From assembly GCA_029959195.1 (NCBI GenBank), contig CP114118.1, forward strand, positions 434,001 to 498,000: a stretch of DNA of 64,000 bases, given 5' to 3'. The notes beneath the pieces were generated by a model. That model was not told the DNA's origin, did not search any database, and saw only the letters and a list, made by a program, of their open reading frames with translations. The translations under genes and the position numbers were made by a program. The DNA comes from Dictyophora rubrovolvata. Its lineage: Eukaryota > Basidiomycota > Agaricomycetes > Phallales > Phallaceae. Positions 1 to 12,000 of the stretch are shown one piece after another (the first letter of the stretch is position 1; each line of letters begins with the position of its first letter).

Positions 1-2508
1 TTCGTCTCACAGGCTTCTCAAAGCCTTCGGCAAGATAATACTCAAGTTTCTGCATCTTTATTATTCGAAATAGCCCAAATACTACGGGCACAAGCTAGTG
101 GGATACCGATAAATATCATTCCAAATTCAACATCGACGCCTACTTCGCCATTCACACCGTCGAGGAACGCCCTTTTAGTAAACGGTCTGTGGTTTACCAG
201 TTTGGCGATTGCTTTATCCACTGCGCTGTTTGCTGTCCTCGCCAAACAATGGCTCTATTATTATCTGTCTTCTATCACCGGAACAGCCCATGAAAAAGTG
301 AGAGCCCGGCAGCTGCGGCTCAAAGGCTTCGAATTGTGGGAAGTTGGTGCCATCGTCGACCTTCTCCCTATCCTCTTACATCTTGCTGTCGGCATCTTCC
401 TCACAGGCATCATCATACTATTATTTCCGTTGGAAATTCGGGTTGCCTGGACCATCGTCATAATTACAAGTATCACTTATTTTCTATACTTTATCTCTGC
501 GATATTGCCCATTTGGTATCCCGCATGTCCGTATACGACGTCGTTGACAATTTACCTTGGTGTTCTTGTCGTTTCCTGTCAAACCATTCTCCATTGGATT
601 AGCAGGACTTCGGCGAAGGGGTTTCAGGCTGTTTGGGGAAGAATAAACTCCCAAGTTCGACGACTTATTCGGCGTTTCCTTCAGCACACCTACAGCATCT
701 TACAACATGCATTCTTCTCTATCCTCAAGTTAGCTGGCGTCATGCGTCGTGGTTTTGGTACGCTCCTGGACACCATATTTACCGAGGAGTTTCCCAAATT
801 CACAAAGTGGAGAGAAGAAAATATAAAGAAAGCTATCGAAACTGCAATTTCTCTCGATTTCGAGGCGTTGGATTGGCTCTATACGACTTCTCCAAATAGG
901 AGTGTACATCGAATTATTGCACGGTGTGCAGCTATGCATCCAATTGTCGGTCGGGAGTTCGCATTGGAGTTGGACATTCTCAACAAACTCCGGGGGGCTT
1001 TGGAGATCAGTCAAACAAATATCGTGGATTTGCGTTATGGTTTGTGTCTGGATCTTCTGACTGGTTATGCGCGCGAACACTGGCATCTACTCCGGTCTAT
1101 CCCCGACGTGGAAGAATGTCAACTGGAAGAAGCAGAGGGTCGAAGCTATTCTCATATCGCCGAGAATGTATTAAATCGTAAGTATGACCAAATCATGAAT
1201 GATCTCATCAACGGCGGTCTCGAGCTTCCACTGGTCATGTGGTGCGTTTTCTTCAAACAGGTGCTGCCATGGAATGTGATGGCCGTGCATATACTCACCT
1301 GTGAACCAACTGGTCTATTCGAATGGAAGTCTGACCCCACTCGCGAATCCATCCGCAAGTTGGATGTCGCCGTATCCTTCAGGAGGGTCGAACTGGGATG
1401 GTGGAAATTTGAATACCTTCACCGACATTTCTTTGATGATACCGAGCCTGACTATTCCTTAGACAAGGCCTTTGATGCACGTTATCTCCTCCTTATCGCC
1501 ATCTATCGTGACCTTACCTCCGATGAACCGCTCATTGCTGACAAAGAACAGAGGCAGAAGTCCTTGTCGAATCTGTTTGTCAGCTTTTGGACTTGGCTTC
1601 GTTCCAAACCCCATGTCCCATCTGAGCAGTACCTTGCCTTCTTCATTGATGTTTGCTGCGCGGATGCATTCTGGAGCGAGTCTATGACGCATCACGGCAG
1701 AGAGACGGCAGGATGGTGTCTGAACGAGATTTGGGACTTAACGGACCCCAATGTGGCTAACGAGTTTCCTTTTACGGAATGCGACGATCTCTATCCCATG
1801 TATCAATGGTGTTCGCGAGATCTCAACCAATATCTCTTATTGCCCACAGCCCCTATATTCACACTGTTGCTCATGCCACGGAACCGCACATGTCTATGCA
1901 CCCTCCTCTCTCACGATCCTGACCGCGTATCCCACTTCATAAATTGTTTTCGAAACTTAGGGAATTGTCGCAGTTTCCCTTTTGCCAGAAAATACATGTA
2001 TCCGAACATAATCGATATCCTCAAGAACCCGAAGGTGCCTTTCTTCACCATTCTCTACAACTCGTCCGTGCTTGTGCAAGTATGGAAGTTCTTTGTGTTT
2101 CACAAATTTGATGCCAAAAAGTTTCTTCTTGTTGTAAAATCGAAGCTTGACCAGGATGATTTGGATGGGCTATATACCGCCATGACTGAGCAAGCACGAT
2201 CTGACGACTCGGAAGTAGACTTGGACAACCATGCCCGATTGTTAGGGTTTGACAATGCCGCGGACATTCTTCACGCCCTTGAGGTATCTGTGCATTGGTT
2301 TGGACAAATCATACGTTTGTCCCCCCAACAACTCGAGTCCACGATCGGACAATCTGCACCTGAGCGTGCGGCCGACAGGGATCCTGAGCGTGGCCAGGCG
2401 CCTAATGCGAATGCGAACGAGGTGTTTTTCACAAATTTTCCATATTTATCTCTATTAACTAAAACATATATCCACAGCGTGAAGGCTATCGCGTATTCCA
2501 CGCGATAA
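1..2508 (+). CDS. DUF6535-type membrane protein, copy 1 (5' end outside window)
   Basis: The reading frame is open from base 1 to a stop at 2508, so the gene starts before the window; a downstream ATG at 202 is only an internal methionine. The opening residues FVSQASQSLRQDNTQVSASL match the same stretch of the complete copy at 35471-38664. The N-terminal third is hydrophobic: helices around KQWLYYYL, two further segments near 360-520 and one near 541-580 give about four membrane spans. This is the typical DUF6535 arrangement, which is widespread in Agaricomycetes. The remaining 500 or so residues are soluble, helical and unrecognised. The last 30 residues differ from copy 2, consistent with a shifted frame near the 3' end. 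The molecular function of the family is unknown. Family assignment is strong; any role would be speculation. Confidence 0.82.
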   Translation, partial: FVSQASQSLRQDNTQVSASLLFEIAQILRAQASGIPINIIPNSTSTPTSPFTPSRNALLVNGLWFTSLAIALSTALFAVLAKQWLYYYLSSITGTAHEKVRARQLRLKGFELWEVGAIVDLLPILLHLAVGIFLTGIIILLFPLEIRVAWTIVIITSITYFLYFISAILPIWYPACPYTTSLTIYLGVLVVSCQTILHWISRTSAKGFQAVWGRINSQVRRLIRRFLQHTYSILQHAFFSILKLAGVMRRGFGTLLDTIFTEEFPKFTKWREENIKKAIETAISLDFEALDWLYTTSPNRSVHRIIARCAAMHPIVGREFALELDILNKLRGALEISQTNIVDLRYGLCLDLLTGYAREHWHLLRSIPDVEECQLEEAEGRSYSHIAENVLNRKYDQIMNDLINGGLELPLVMWCVFFKQVLPWNVMAVHILTCEPTGLFEWKSDPTRESIRKLDVAVSFRRVELGWWKFEYLHRHFFDDTEPDYSLDKAFDARYLLLIAIYRDLTSDEPLIADKEQRQKSLSNLFVSFWTWLRSKPHVPSEQYLAFFIDVCCADAFWSESMTHHGRETAGWCLNEIWDLTDPNVANEFPFTECDDLYPMYQWCSRDLNQYLLLPTAPIFTLLLMPRNRTCLCTLLSHDPDRVSHFINCFRNLGNCRSFPFARKYMYPNIIDILKNPKVPFFTILYNSSVLVQVWKFFVFHKFDAKKFLLVVKSKLDQDDLDGLYTAMTEQARSDDSEVDLDNHARLLGFDNAADILHALEVSVHWFGQIIRLSPQQLESTIGQSAPERAADRDPERGQAPNANANEVFFTNFPYLSLLTKTYIHSVKAIAYSTR

Positions 2509-5500
2509 AAAAGATGTCCGAGTGTGTTCGACCAAGGAGGTCTGACGACGAGCTGGAATTGGCTGACCTTCACCAAACCCTGTAGTCTTAAGCTCCACCA
2601 GAAAGAAAGGACATCCGATGCATCTCGATCAATAGCTAGGACTTGATATATGTAACTGTAACACTTCGAGTTTTCAATGCAAATGAATCATCTTGGAATA
2701 CAACTTGAATCCTGCGCCAATTGAATATGTCATGAATTATCGTGCAATTTGTAATAAGTATTATTGTATCCCAAAGCCAATCGCTTACAAGAGAGGCCTA
2801 AATAATGATAATAACGGAGAGACGGCGTCACTTATAAACGAGGTCCAGCAGTAACTTCCTTGCGTTCACATTTTCCTCCTCTCTTTCTCCCATCTACACC
2901 GGAAAATATTGACATTGTTACTCGTCTTACACGGATTGAAAAGAGTGTATCGACGCGTTGAGAATGTTCCGAGATGGTGCTCGCCATGGTTCTCGTTTTC
3001 ATCTTCGTTTTCGTTTCCATCCCATTATCCCGAAATTGTCGCAAAATTCATCGGAGATTGCAGTATAGGAAGACAGCAACTAGAGTGAGGCGGGAAGTAA
3101 GCAGACTAGGCGCAAGTCTTCACCTACTAGTAACGCTATGATCACATGTGGGCTTCATATGAGAAAGACCGGTTTCACAAGCTTGGAAAGTTGAGCTAGC
3201 CACCTCTCAAGTTCGAAGATAGAAGAAGCAGGCCCGTAGACGTTAGCAAAGTAACGTCGCAGGCGATACAACAGATCGGTGAGCGAAATTGGCTTGTAAA
3301 TTACGCTACTAATAGTAGTCGCTTTATAGAAATATTGTCTTGTGCGACGAACCCAAGGCAGTCGTTTTCTTCTTGGATCAAATATAATCTAAAAATCAAG
3401 CTTAGTCCTGTTAGTAAGCTTAAGCCATGAATATTGAATGTTCCTTACGATGAAAAAAGGCATGCTCGTCTCCTTCGGAACATCTTCACAGCACAAGACT
3501 TTGTACAGAGCAACTCCTCGTTCACGATGAGGATTTTTATCAGAAGTTGTCTCGAAAAAGGCCGGATTTACAGATACAGAAATGTGGCGGATTTACCCAG
3601 TGTATATAATCGCAACCGTGTTTTGTTGACGCTCGCCGGCCTCATGACCTGCAGATCTGTTAGCCAAACTCTCACACTCAGCTTCGCTACGGCATTTTGC
3701 ATTCAGACTTGTTTGCCTCTTTCCCAGCAATCAACCAAGCAGTTTGTCAAGGTGTTGAGATCCGGTCACACAATCACTAAGCGTAGATAGTTATATAGCA
3801 ACTATAGTCACGTTGTTACTTCCTTACGAGGTACGTTCCTTATTTGGACTAGTCCTTCTTTTCTATGTATCTAGCTATATCTCTTCACAAGGCCAACGAC
3901 ATCAAAAAGAGAACCATCAATACGAGTATGTTTTGTGTTTCCTTATGTAATTGCGGTCATCTCACAAACTTCACACAGCGAGTTTTTTTAAAAACTATTC
4001 AGGTCGGGAGTCCGTTCCACTTGAGCAATGTAAATTAAACCCATGTTGGAGCAATGGGTGGCCCATTCTTTAGGACGTTGATCCGTTAAAAACGTTGAAC
4101 TCGACGCGGAAGGGTTTTCGAGCCTCATATAGGTAACACCACATAATTATGATTGCTGCTAATTGACATACAAGTAAGATAGTTTCTCGAGGGTTTATAG
4201 GTCCAGCAAGAACGTTTACGATGTGGCTTAACCGTTCGGTCCTCACATTTCAAAGATGTGTGCCTCAATTATATCAATGGTGCTGTTCTATTTGTGGGTT
4301 CGCATTTCGCATTTACCAGAGTGTCTGAAATCAAGCTTCTTTCAAAATTTGTGGCACCTCTGATGATCTTTTATTTTGAAAAAAAGGGCACTGCAATCAA
4401 TCTATGGCGATTATGGTTCAATATGGTTGACAAAATTCTTATAAAGACGGAAGACCTGACATGATGGAGATCATCAGCACGAACCTCAGTACTTCGAAAT
4501 CATGTATTCAAAACGCACTGATAATCTACCAATATCAAAAAAAAATGACTTCTTTTGATCTCACTTGCTTCAAACGCCAGAACATCTCATGCTCCGGCCG
4601 ATTCATTCGCGAGTCAGTAGGCGGCAAACTCATCGAGGACGTACATATGTATGGAATAATTCCAAAGCCAGGGACCAAAACCTTTTCTCGGTGTCCGGTG
4701 TCTACTTGTTTATCTCTCAAATTTTCCCCATCGAGAATTTCATAACGCACGTTCGAGCTGCCTGGAGAGCCTTGAGATGGGATGTCCCCACCATCGCATC
4801 GCAAATTCTTCACGTAAAAGAAGACGACCGACTTCTTCCTAAGCACTGTATGGTTCATGCCAATGATGTTGTTGAACCGGAGGACTGAGAGCGCCGTTGC
4901 ACCCGTGGGGGGCTGCCAAGACCCTGATGATTTGCGATACGCGATTGGACGGGACCCAATTCCGCCTGCAGATCTCGACGCGCCACAAACCTACAATTAT
5001 GTTTTTCCCTTCTCTGAGAACTCTTTTGAACTCCTCGCACTTGACCTGTTCTTTTTGTTGACCCTGGTGCAAAAATGGTTACGACAAGACCTTTTTAACT
5101 TCTTTCGAAAAATATCGCCGATCCTACGTATTGTTGGCATTCTGAATGTACAAGGAACTGCGTGGGAAAGGGAGTTCTCTAATCTGTTACAGGGTATGCT
5201 AGATGCGTACATATGAGCTCGCTATGACGGATGGTAATGGGAACGTGGTTCGACCAGAAACTCAACCTGAGCCTCAGAGAGGTCCGTTGTTTGACCGGAC
5301 GCTTCATGAAATAATGCAAAGACTGGAAGGTCATGAATTCTGAAATGCATTGCCGTTTAAGTTGACGGTCAATCATCTCGGTATGGTCTAAGTTCATATT
5401 TATTCTTTCCTTGTTAATTAAATTCACACACTGGTGCATGCCGCCGTAAGCTTGCTTCCTATGACGACAACCCATCACCCAAGTATTTAGACGCTGCAGT

Positions 5501-7170
5501 CTTTTTCTGGGGATTAATTGACTTCCGAAAGAACCTCTCCAGTAAACACAGCGATTCCCTGTCATACCTAAGTTTTACCCCAGGAAGATTCGCTACTTAA
5601 ACTCCCGGCCCCGTTTCGCATTTCCATCGTTTCTCATCTAACAATCGGAGAGCTCTTCTCTTGTTTTAGAATATGAGAAACTAATTTGTGAAGGGTATCA
5701 CAAGCAAGCAGTTTATCCTTGTCTTGCGACTGCTGTTGGACGGGAAGTTGAGGAGATTTTGAGAGCTCCACTGCCCGTGCCCGCCGTCATGTGGACCTTG
5801 TGGTGCTGGAGATGGGAGAGGGTCGACTTATTTGAATCCGAAGTATGAGACTGTTGTTGAAGTTGTAGATTTCTTTGTTTGGGTTGAATAAAGTCGATTG
5901 CCGGTCCGTGAGTCATTTTTTTGTGTACCCGATTTAGAAGTTGGATATCAATACCGTTTTTTTCAGGGTTGTTTAGGGCTACGGAATGGAATGGGGGGAT
6001 AATGCCTAGTGTTGATTTTAATATGAAGTTGCTGTAGAACCGTCTATTGTTTAGGCTTAAATGAATTTGTGGGTTGAACTGCTTTCTTCCCTTTGATCGC
6101 GACTAAGACGAAGGTTATCACGAGGCCTATTATCACATTGGATTCTTTTCGTTTATGAAGAATCGTCTAGAAAGCTGAATCATATGTGCATTTTAATATG
6201 AGAACCCATGATGCATGACCTGTGGTTGCAGGCACATATATGCTACTCATGAACGTATAAAGCGACGGCTATTACTAGACTGAACAAAACTAAGCTCACG
6301 CACATTTCAAATTTCATCAGCCAGTCAGATTCTCACTATTACGTATTCAAATATGCCTGAGATTGTAGAAGAAGTCGGAACGATCGTTAAAAGCCTAAGT
6401 TGTTGTATTGCGAACATTCTCGAAGAAAAAACTCAAAACTGATGGGGACTGTCAACGGGTTATGTAAAATCTCGGCCTCGAATCACTGCTTTTCCCTTTC
6501 ACTGAAATGCGACTTATGTAAACCAGCATGGATACTGGCCTTCAGATGAGCGAACCAACACCAATACCGCGAGGCTCTGTTTTAAACTTTTATTAAATTT
6601 TGATCCATCAAGTGACAGAACCTTTCAGTTTGTACATAATATGAAATGTCGTGGAAGATTTACATTCATTCGTTCAAGGTTTCTATTGTTCATATATATG
6701 GTCTTTTCCTCTAGTATTCAGTCGCGCGAGACTAATTGAGTAATAATATGCGAAGCGGATCATGCATGCAAGTTCCCCAGAATTTAGGCGATATTTCGGG
6801 GTGGGGGAACGTCTCCGTCGGGGTCATGCGGCTAAACGCATTGAGCCGGCCCACTATAAAGGACATGTACATGCATCTTCGGTGTGTTTCAGACCCAATA
6901 AGGGGAAAGTCCGTAGAAAAACGAGTCATCGGGGTCAAACTTTTCTTTTTTTTTCTTTTTTTGACGGAGCATTTATGAAGCGAGGTGAGGCGTATGAATG
7001 AAGGAGGAACGCCCGAGTCAGCCTTGAACGTCTGTCTGTCTGTCTGGACCCAGTATCTACTTCGTTATCTTCTTCTCCCCTTGAAGTACTCTATTGTCTT
7101 TCCCCGCACCGTAATCACTCGATACGTCACGATCGTGGCTAGATAGATACGTCGCCACCCGTCCGCGTCA
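2509..7170. other. Long intergenic region
   Basis: About 4.7 kb with no gene I can support, apart from the possible acyltransferase relic listed separately. Short open frames at 3434-3790 (plus) and 5179-5565 (minus) have no recognisable domain and no convincing intron structure. The last 400 bases hold pyrimidine-rich runs (around 6940-6962) and a TCTG microsatellite at 7029-7047, which would suit a promoter for the gene at 7171. Confidence 0.5.
4560..4885 (+). pseudogene. Possible relic of a condensation/acetyltransferase-like protein
   Basis: One frame reads ...ITHVRAAWRALRWDVPTIAS... This resembles the conserved HxRxAWxxLRxxxPTIA region of fungal acyltransferase-like proteins of the Tri3/condensation superfamily. 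The frame stops at 4888, and the region upstream lacks a coherent gene. A second open frame at 4857-5216 could hold a shifted continuation but has no recognisable HxxxD active site. I therefore treat it as a decayed fragment. The similarity rests on about 25 residues from family knowledge, so it could be chance. Confidence 0.3.
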
Positions 7171-8196
7171 GTGTTCACCGATCTTCGCTGTCGATCTATC
7201 GGGATCGTTTTCCCAAAAAAATCTTCCAAGCTGTTTTATAATCATCGCTTGCTTTCTCACTACTTGTCACAATCTTCGAATCTGAGTCAATCCGATAGCC
7301 TAGAGACGTCGGAGGAGTGGGATCAAGACAAAGCTTCAGAGACAGTGACGATGGGGCATGACGGCGTACGGATTCAGTTCAACCCGGATAACCGGATTTT
7401 CTGGGCACATCGGACTACATTGAGTTTAATGGAGGATGCAGAGTTAGATGAGGCTTATCAGAGGGCGTACAGATTCCTCAGTGAGCGGATCAAGGTTTTG
7501 GTGCAGGAGCATAATTGGAAGGAAATTGACTTTGGAAGTAGACAAGTAAGTAATTTTGGATGATGATGTTAGGACCGGGTTGTCTTGATTGACGAATTGG
7601 GTTTTGTTTTGGGTGTCTAGTTGCTGCTTTCGATGACCAAAGCTGGGTTTATTAACCGATTTACCCTTCCGCATACGTTCTACCCGTTCCTTAACCTATC
7701 GGAATACTCGGAGTGGAAAAAGCAATTCGAGAACGGGATTTTCGCTATTGAGACACACCGATCGTCGACAGATCCGAAAGATATTTATATTGGGGGTCCA
7801 AAGCCGGTTTCTGATATTTTTTATATGCTGCAATGTATTGCTTCGGGGATGCTGGTTTTGACATGTAGAATGGGCGAAGATGATTTGGGAGAATTAGAAT
7901 GGACGAGAGCCTCGCCGCCGCACGCATGGTTGGAGAATCATGATTTGATGTTGCGGTATATTCTTGGATCGAATAAGGCATATGACGATTTGTTGATGGT
8001 CTCACGTGACGAGAACAAGGCCTTCAGTTTGTCGTGGACCGAGGAAGACGTTGATGATAGAAGTTCTACGTGCTCGACAGCGGTGGAAGATGACTGGGAT
8101 GAGACGGCTTCAAAGCAGGAATGGTCAAAAGTTCCTGCGATTGACGGGCGGATGTGTGGCTCATCATGTGAAGGTTGTCCAAGATGTGATATATGA
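7171..8196 (+). CDS. Unrecognised two-exon protein
   Basis: Exon 1 runs 7171-7545 and exon 2 7621-8196. The intron 7546-7620 has a strong GTAAGT donor and a TAG acceptor and keeps the frame, giving about 316 residues. Translation may instead start at the ATG at 7351 (MGHDGVRIQFNPDN), because residues before it are low in complexity and serine-rich. The middle is a folded-looking region rich in aromatic residues (GFINRFTLPHTFYPF, IFYMLQCIASGMLVL). The C-terminus is acidic and ends with a cysteine cluster, CGSSCEGCPRCDI, that could bind a metal. There is no signal peptide or clear membrane span. No family is recognised. The clean intron and biased codon pattern argue it is a real gene. Confidence 0.65.
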
Positions 8197-9092
8197 TATG
8201 ATATTATTATTTGACTCCGCGGGGTTTGAAGTTTTTTTCTTTTTCTGATATTTTCCAGCGAAGAGAGGCGCAGTGTAGCCTGGCTTGGACTACCCGAGCA
8301 AACCTTCCTAATATTGGCAGATTGCTTCCATTCTGGTAATGCGGCATGCTGTTCTGTTTGGATCTTGATTTCCACAAAATGGGGTTTTTTTTTCAAAAAC
8401 GTTGGCACTTTTGTATTGATATTTGTACATACCATCATCTGGTTGAAAAAAGAAGAATTCAGAACTTGGGCCAGCATCGCCAGGGGATGCTGGGATTCAT
8501 TAGAACGTCCTTTATTTGAGGGCTTTGCATTTAAGGATAGCCTTGGTAAGTTGGCACCATGGATTCTTTTCGGCGCCGCAGCGAGGATCCGATAATTGCC
8601 GGAATTCTGTGCCCACGCCGTTTTAGATTAAGGTTGATATACACAGTGAGAAAAACCACGTTATTGCTATCGTTCAGGTTCAAAAAGTGTGCCAATTAAA
8701 AAGGGTGGTTTGTCTTCGGCGCGTTATCGATCTGTTATCGTGAGTACATATCTTGACTTTTCGGTGATAGTTGATGAGGATAGGGGCTTTTAGTTCAAGA
8801 AAAAAAATCAATTGATTGACTGATAATGATATCCACAAAAAACCATACACTGATCAGCCTAAAATTGCGGTGTTTTATCCTCAGAATCTGTGCTTCTAAG
8901 CGGACTCGGTGTTCACCGCAAATGTCGATAATACAGCCCGCCATGGCCGGCGCTGGACACTGGATTTTGATTTCCAAACTCAGACTGTCACGCAACGCGT
9001 TATAATTGACTCGGACGCGTCACGCGTCACTTCTCGCACCTTTTGACACACATCTCGCTAATTGAAACATCTTCCATCTTGACAATTACAAG
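8197..9092. other. Intergenic region
   Basis: Nothing gene-like. It contains the 3' flank of the previous gene (T-rich run near 8230) and the promoter of the SNF2 gene. Just upstream of the ATG at 9093 are GACGCGTCACGCGTCAC repeats (around 9013-9030), containing two CGCGTCAC-type motifs. Confidence 0.5.
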
Positions 9093-12000
9093 ATGGCGGA
9101 CGGAACTTTGCCTTCGGTGCATGAAATAACCAAATTAGCCAGAAAAACTCTTAGTCGAGACGAATCAGATCCTCGTCCCGTTCCTTCAAAATACCTCGAA
9201 CTTTTAATTCAACACTTGCGAGCTTATCCCAACGAAACCGACTTTCTGATGGATTGGGACGATCGTGGCGGTGCAGTGACCTGTCTGCATTGCTTCGAGG
9301 AAACGCTGGTTGGCTTTGAAAACCAACCACCCTCTCTTCGGTCATTTTGGGTGAGCCCTAATCTCAGCAGCGGCTAAGCACTTTAGAGTTTGACGCTCTT
9401 TTATCTCAAGGACCATTTGGAATCTCAGCAACATAAAACTGCTGCAACTGCGGCTCACAGAGACGATATGCCAGGAACGCGTGATGATCCAATGGACGTA
9501 GATGCTTTCAATTCCAACTTCAACTTCAACTTCAACGCAGATCACGCTCTTCTACCACCCTCGAATCCAGTTAGTCGTCGGAGACGTATCACAAGGAATG
9601 TTCTTCTTTCGGATGGAGAGATTGTTGAGTACTCCACCGAGGAGGAGGTGCTCGAAAATCGTCCTCAACAGAATACTTTATCCAGCCCGAGTCACCAGAA
9701 TCAGTTTGTTGCCTCCTCGTCACATTCGCAAATTATGCCTTCAAATTTCCGATCCGCGCCACTTATGAACAATGCCGCTGAAAGTCGTACCTCGCCTATC
9801 ACTCCTCATAAACGACCTCATCGCGGAATTAGAAGGCACGAGTTCGGCGATGGCGAGGTTTTCTACCTCTCCACGGATGATGAGTCAGTTGATGAACGTC
9901 CGCCACAAAGACAGGGAAAACACCCTAGACTGGGCGGCGCGCTGTTGAAGAAATCGCAAGATGGGATTATACCACTAGTCAGACAGGCCCCGGTGCTTCA
10001 AACTTCCCAACTCCCGCCCGCGTTACTTCCGCAGCCACAAGGACATACTCCTGTTATCTCTCAATGGAGCAGTCTATCCAACTGGAACAATCCTCTACAA
10101 CCAAGTACTCAATCAAGTTCACCGGTCAATCCCTCATCGTCTAGTCCCTGGGGTCAGCCCGCTCAAGCTGTCCCTCGCTCGTCATTCGGCGGCATCCAGA
10201 CTGCATGGGGCGGACCTTCTACATCCAGACCAAGCCCGTGGCAGCCTTATATCACCCAGAATCGCTTCCCACCCGGTTTGCCAACGTCTCGCCCGTCGAT
10301 GTCACCTCAACGCTATCCAGTCCAACCACCAGGTGTCGTATCTGAGAACCCTAATTTAGCCCACGTTAATCAGTCCCCATTTGGTGTCGGCATGCCAGGA
10401 GGGTTCCCCGATATGGATGCTCAAGTTCCTCCAGTGTTTGGGTATGATGGGCAGCTGGTTCCGCAAGGTATACCAGGTCGTAAGTACATTTGGAGCTTGC
10501 GCTTGTAAATCTGTCCTTATCCGGTCATAGCGTCGGTAAATCCAGGTCCTGCTTTTGATAGCACTCAGAAGTAAGTGTCTTATCCGTCCCAACACAGACA
10601 CACAGAAACTTATCACTCTTCACTCTCGTTCTTTTTCAGATTCAAGGACTTCTTTTTGACGGCTATGGAAGACTTTCAAGAAGCCCCAAAGGTCATGGAT
10701 GCAGCTAGAAAACTTGATATGGAAAACACGAGCAGCTTCCTGCCAGGCTTGGAAGTGAAGCTTATGCCTCATCAATTGATTGGAGTCTGTTGGATGATTG
10801 AGCAAGAGAAGAAAGCTACGAGAGGAGGTATTCTTGCGTATGTTCATTTATCAAGCTATTATGTACCTTTATCCGATGCTCATGCTCTTTTCTCGCAGTG
10901 ATGACATGGGGCTCGGGTACGCGCTTTCGATGGTATCGTTTTAGAATAGGTCGCCTAATCATGTTTCTTCAGGAAAACCTTACAATGTATAGCAACCTGC
11001 GTGAAAAACAAGCCTCCGCCCGATGCCGAGCACCGATCTACTTTGGTCGTCGCACCTGCCGCCCTTCTTCAACAGGTATGTGATCAATTTACTTATCTGA
11101 AGCATTGCACTGCGCACTGCTAATGAACATTGTTCTATACAGTGGAAGACGGAGATCCTCCAGCGCACAAATTCGGATTTGTTCCAGGTTCACATACATC
11201 ATAGCAAGGAGAAGCTTCGCAGTGTCGCCGAAGTGAACAAGTTCGACTTTGTGATAACGACTTATCAAACTTTGTGTCTCGAGTTTCCAAAGAGAAAGAG
11301 AATAGGACCAAATGGGGAAGAATTAGATGCAGTTACCTCTGATGATTCTTGGGACGAAGCTGGTCAGCGTACTATCAGGCAAGTGCTGCAAAATGATACT
11401 TTCGTGTTGTGCAGATTGTTCATACGATCTAAAAAGGGGTCCTTTGGCGCAAACGGAGTGGTATCGTGTGATTCTAGATGAAGCCCAATTTATTCGCAAT
11501 AGGTGGGTGATAATATATCAGGGTTATCGCGTCTGAGAGCGCTTGTGTTGACCACTTCTTCTCTATAGAAAAACAAGGTCTAGTAAATGCGTAGCACGAT
11601 TGAAAAGCACGTATAGGTGGACTTTAACTGGTAAGCCTTCTTTCGAACACTCGGGCTTTTCTTTCTTTCTTACGTTTGAGGCAAGGTACACCGGTGGTTA
11701 ACTCATTGTATGTATCGTTGTTTGGCATACATCTACAGTCTCGTTTGTGACGCTCAGTTCTAGGGAGGATCTTTATTCTCCAATCCGCTTTCTTCGAATG
11801 CATCCGTTCGATGAATGGCGTGAATTCAAACATAGAATTGTAAGTCAATCAACGTCCGCTATTATAGGGCATCCCGCACTTACTTAATGGTCGTATGATC
11901 TCTAGCTCAGCGTGCAGAAGAATCCCAGGCTTGCTGGTACGGCGGTGCTCATCCCATTCCTCTATTATAACACAATCTGAGTTCAATACCGCTAGGTGAC

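Noticed and set aside
5179-5565. Minus-strand open frame of 128 codons
   Set aside because: No domain, no splice support and overlaps other random frames; probably chance.
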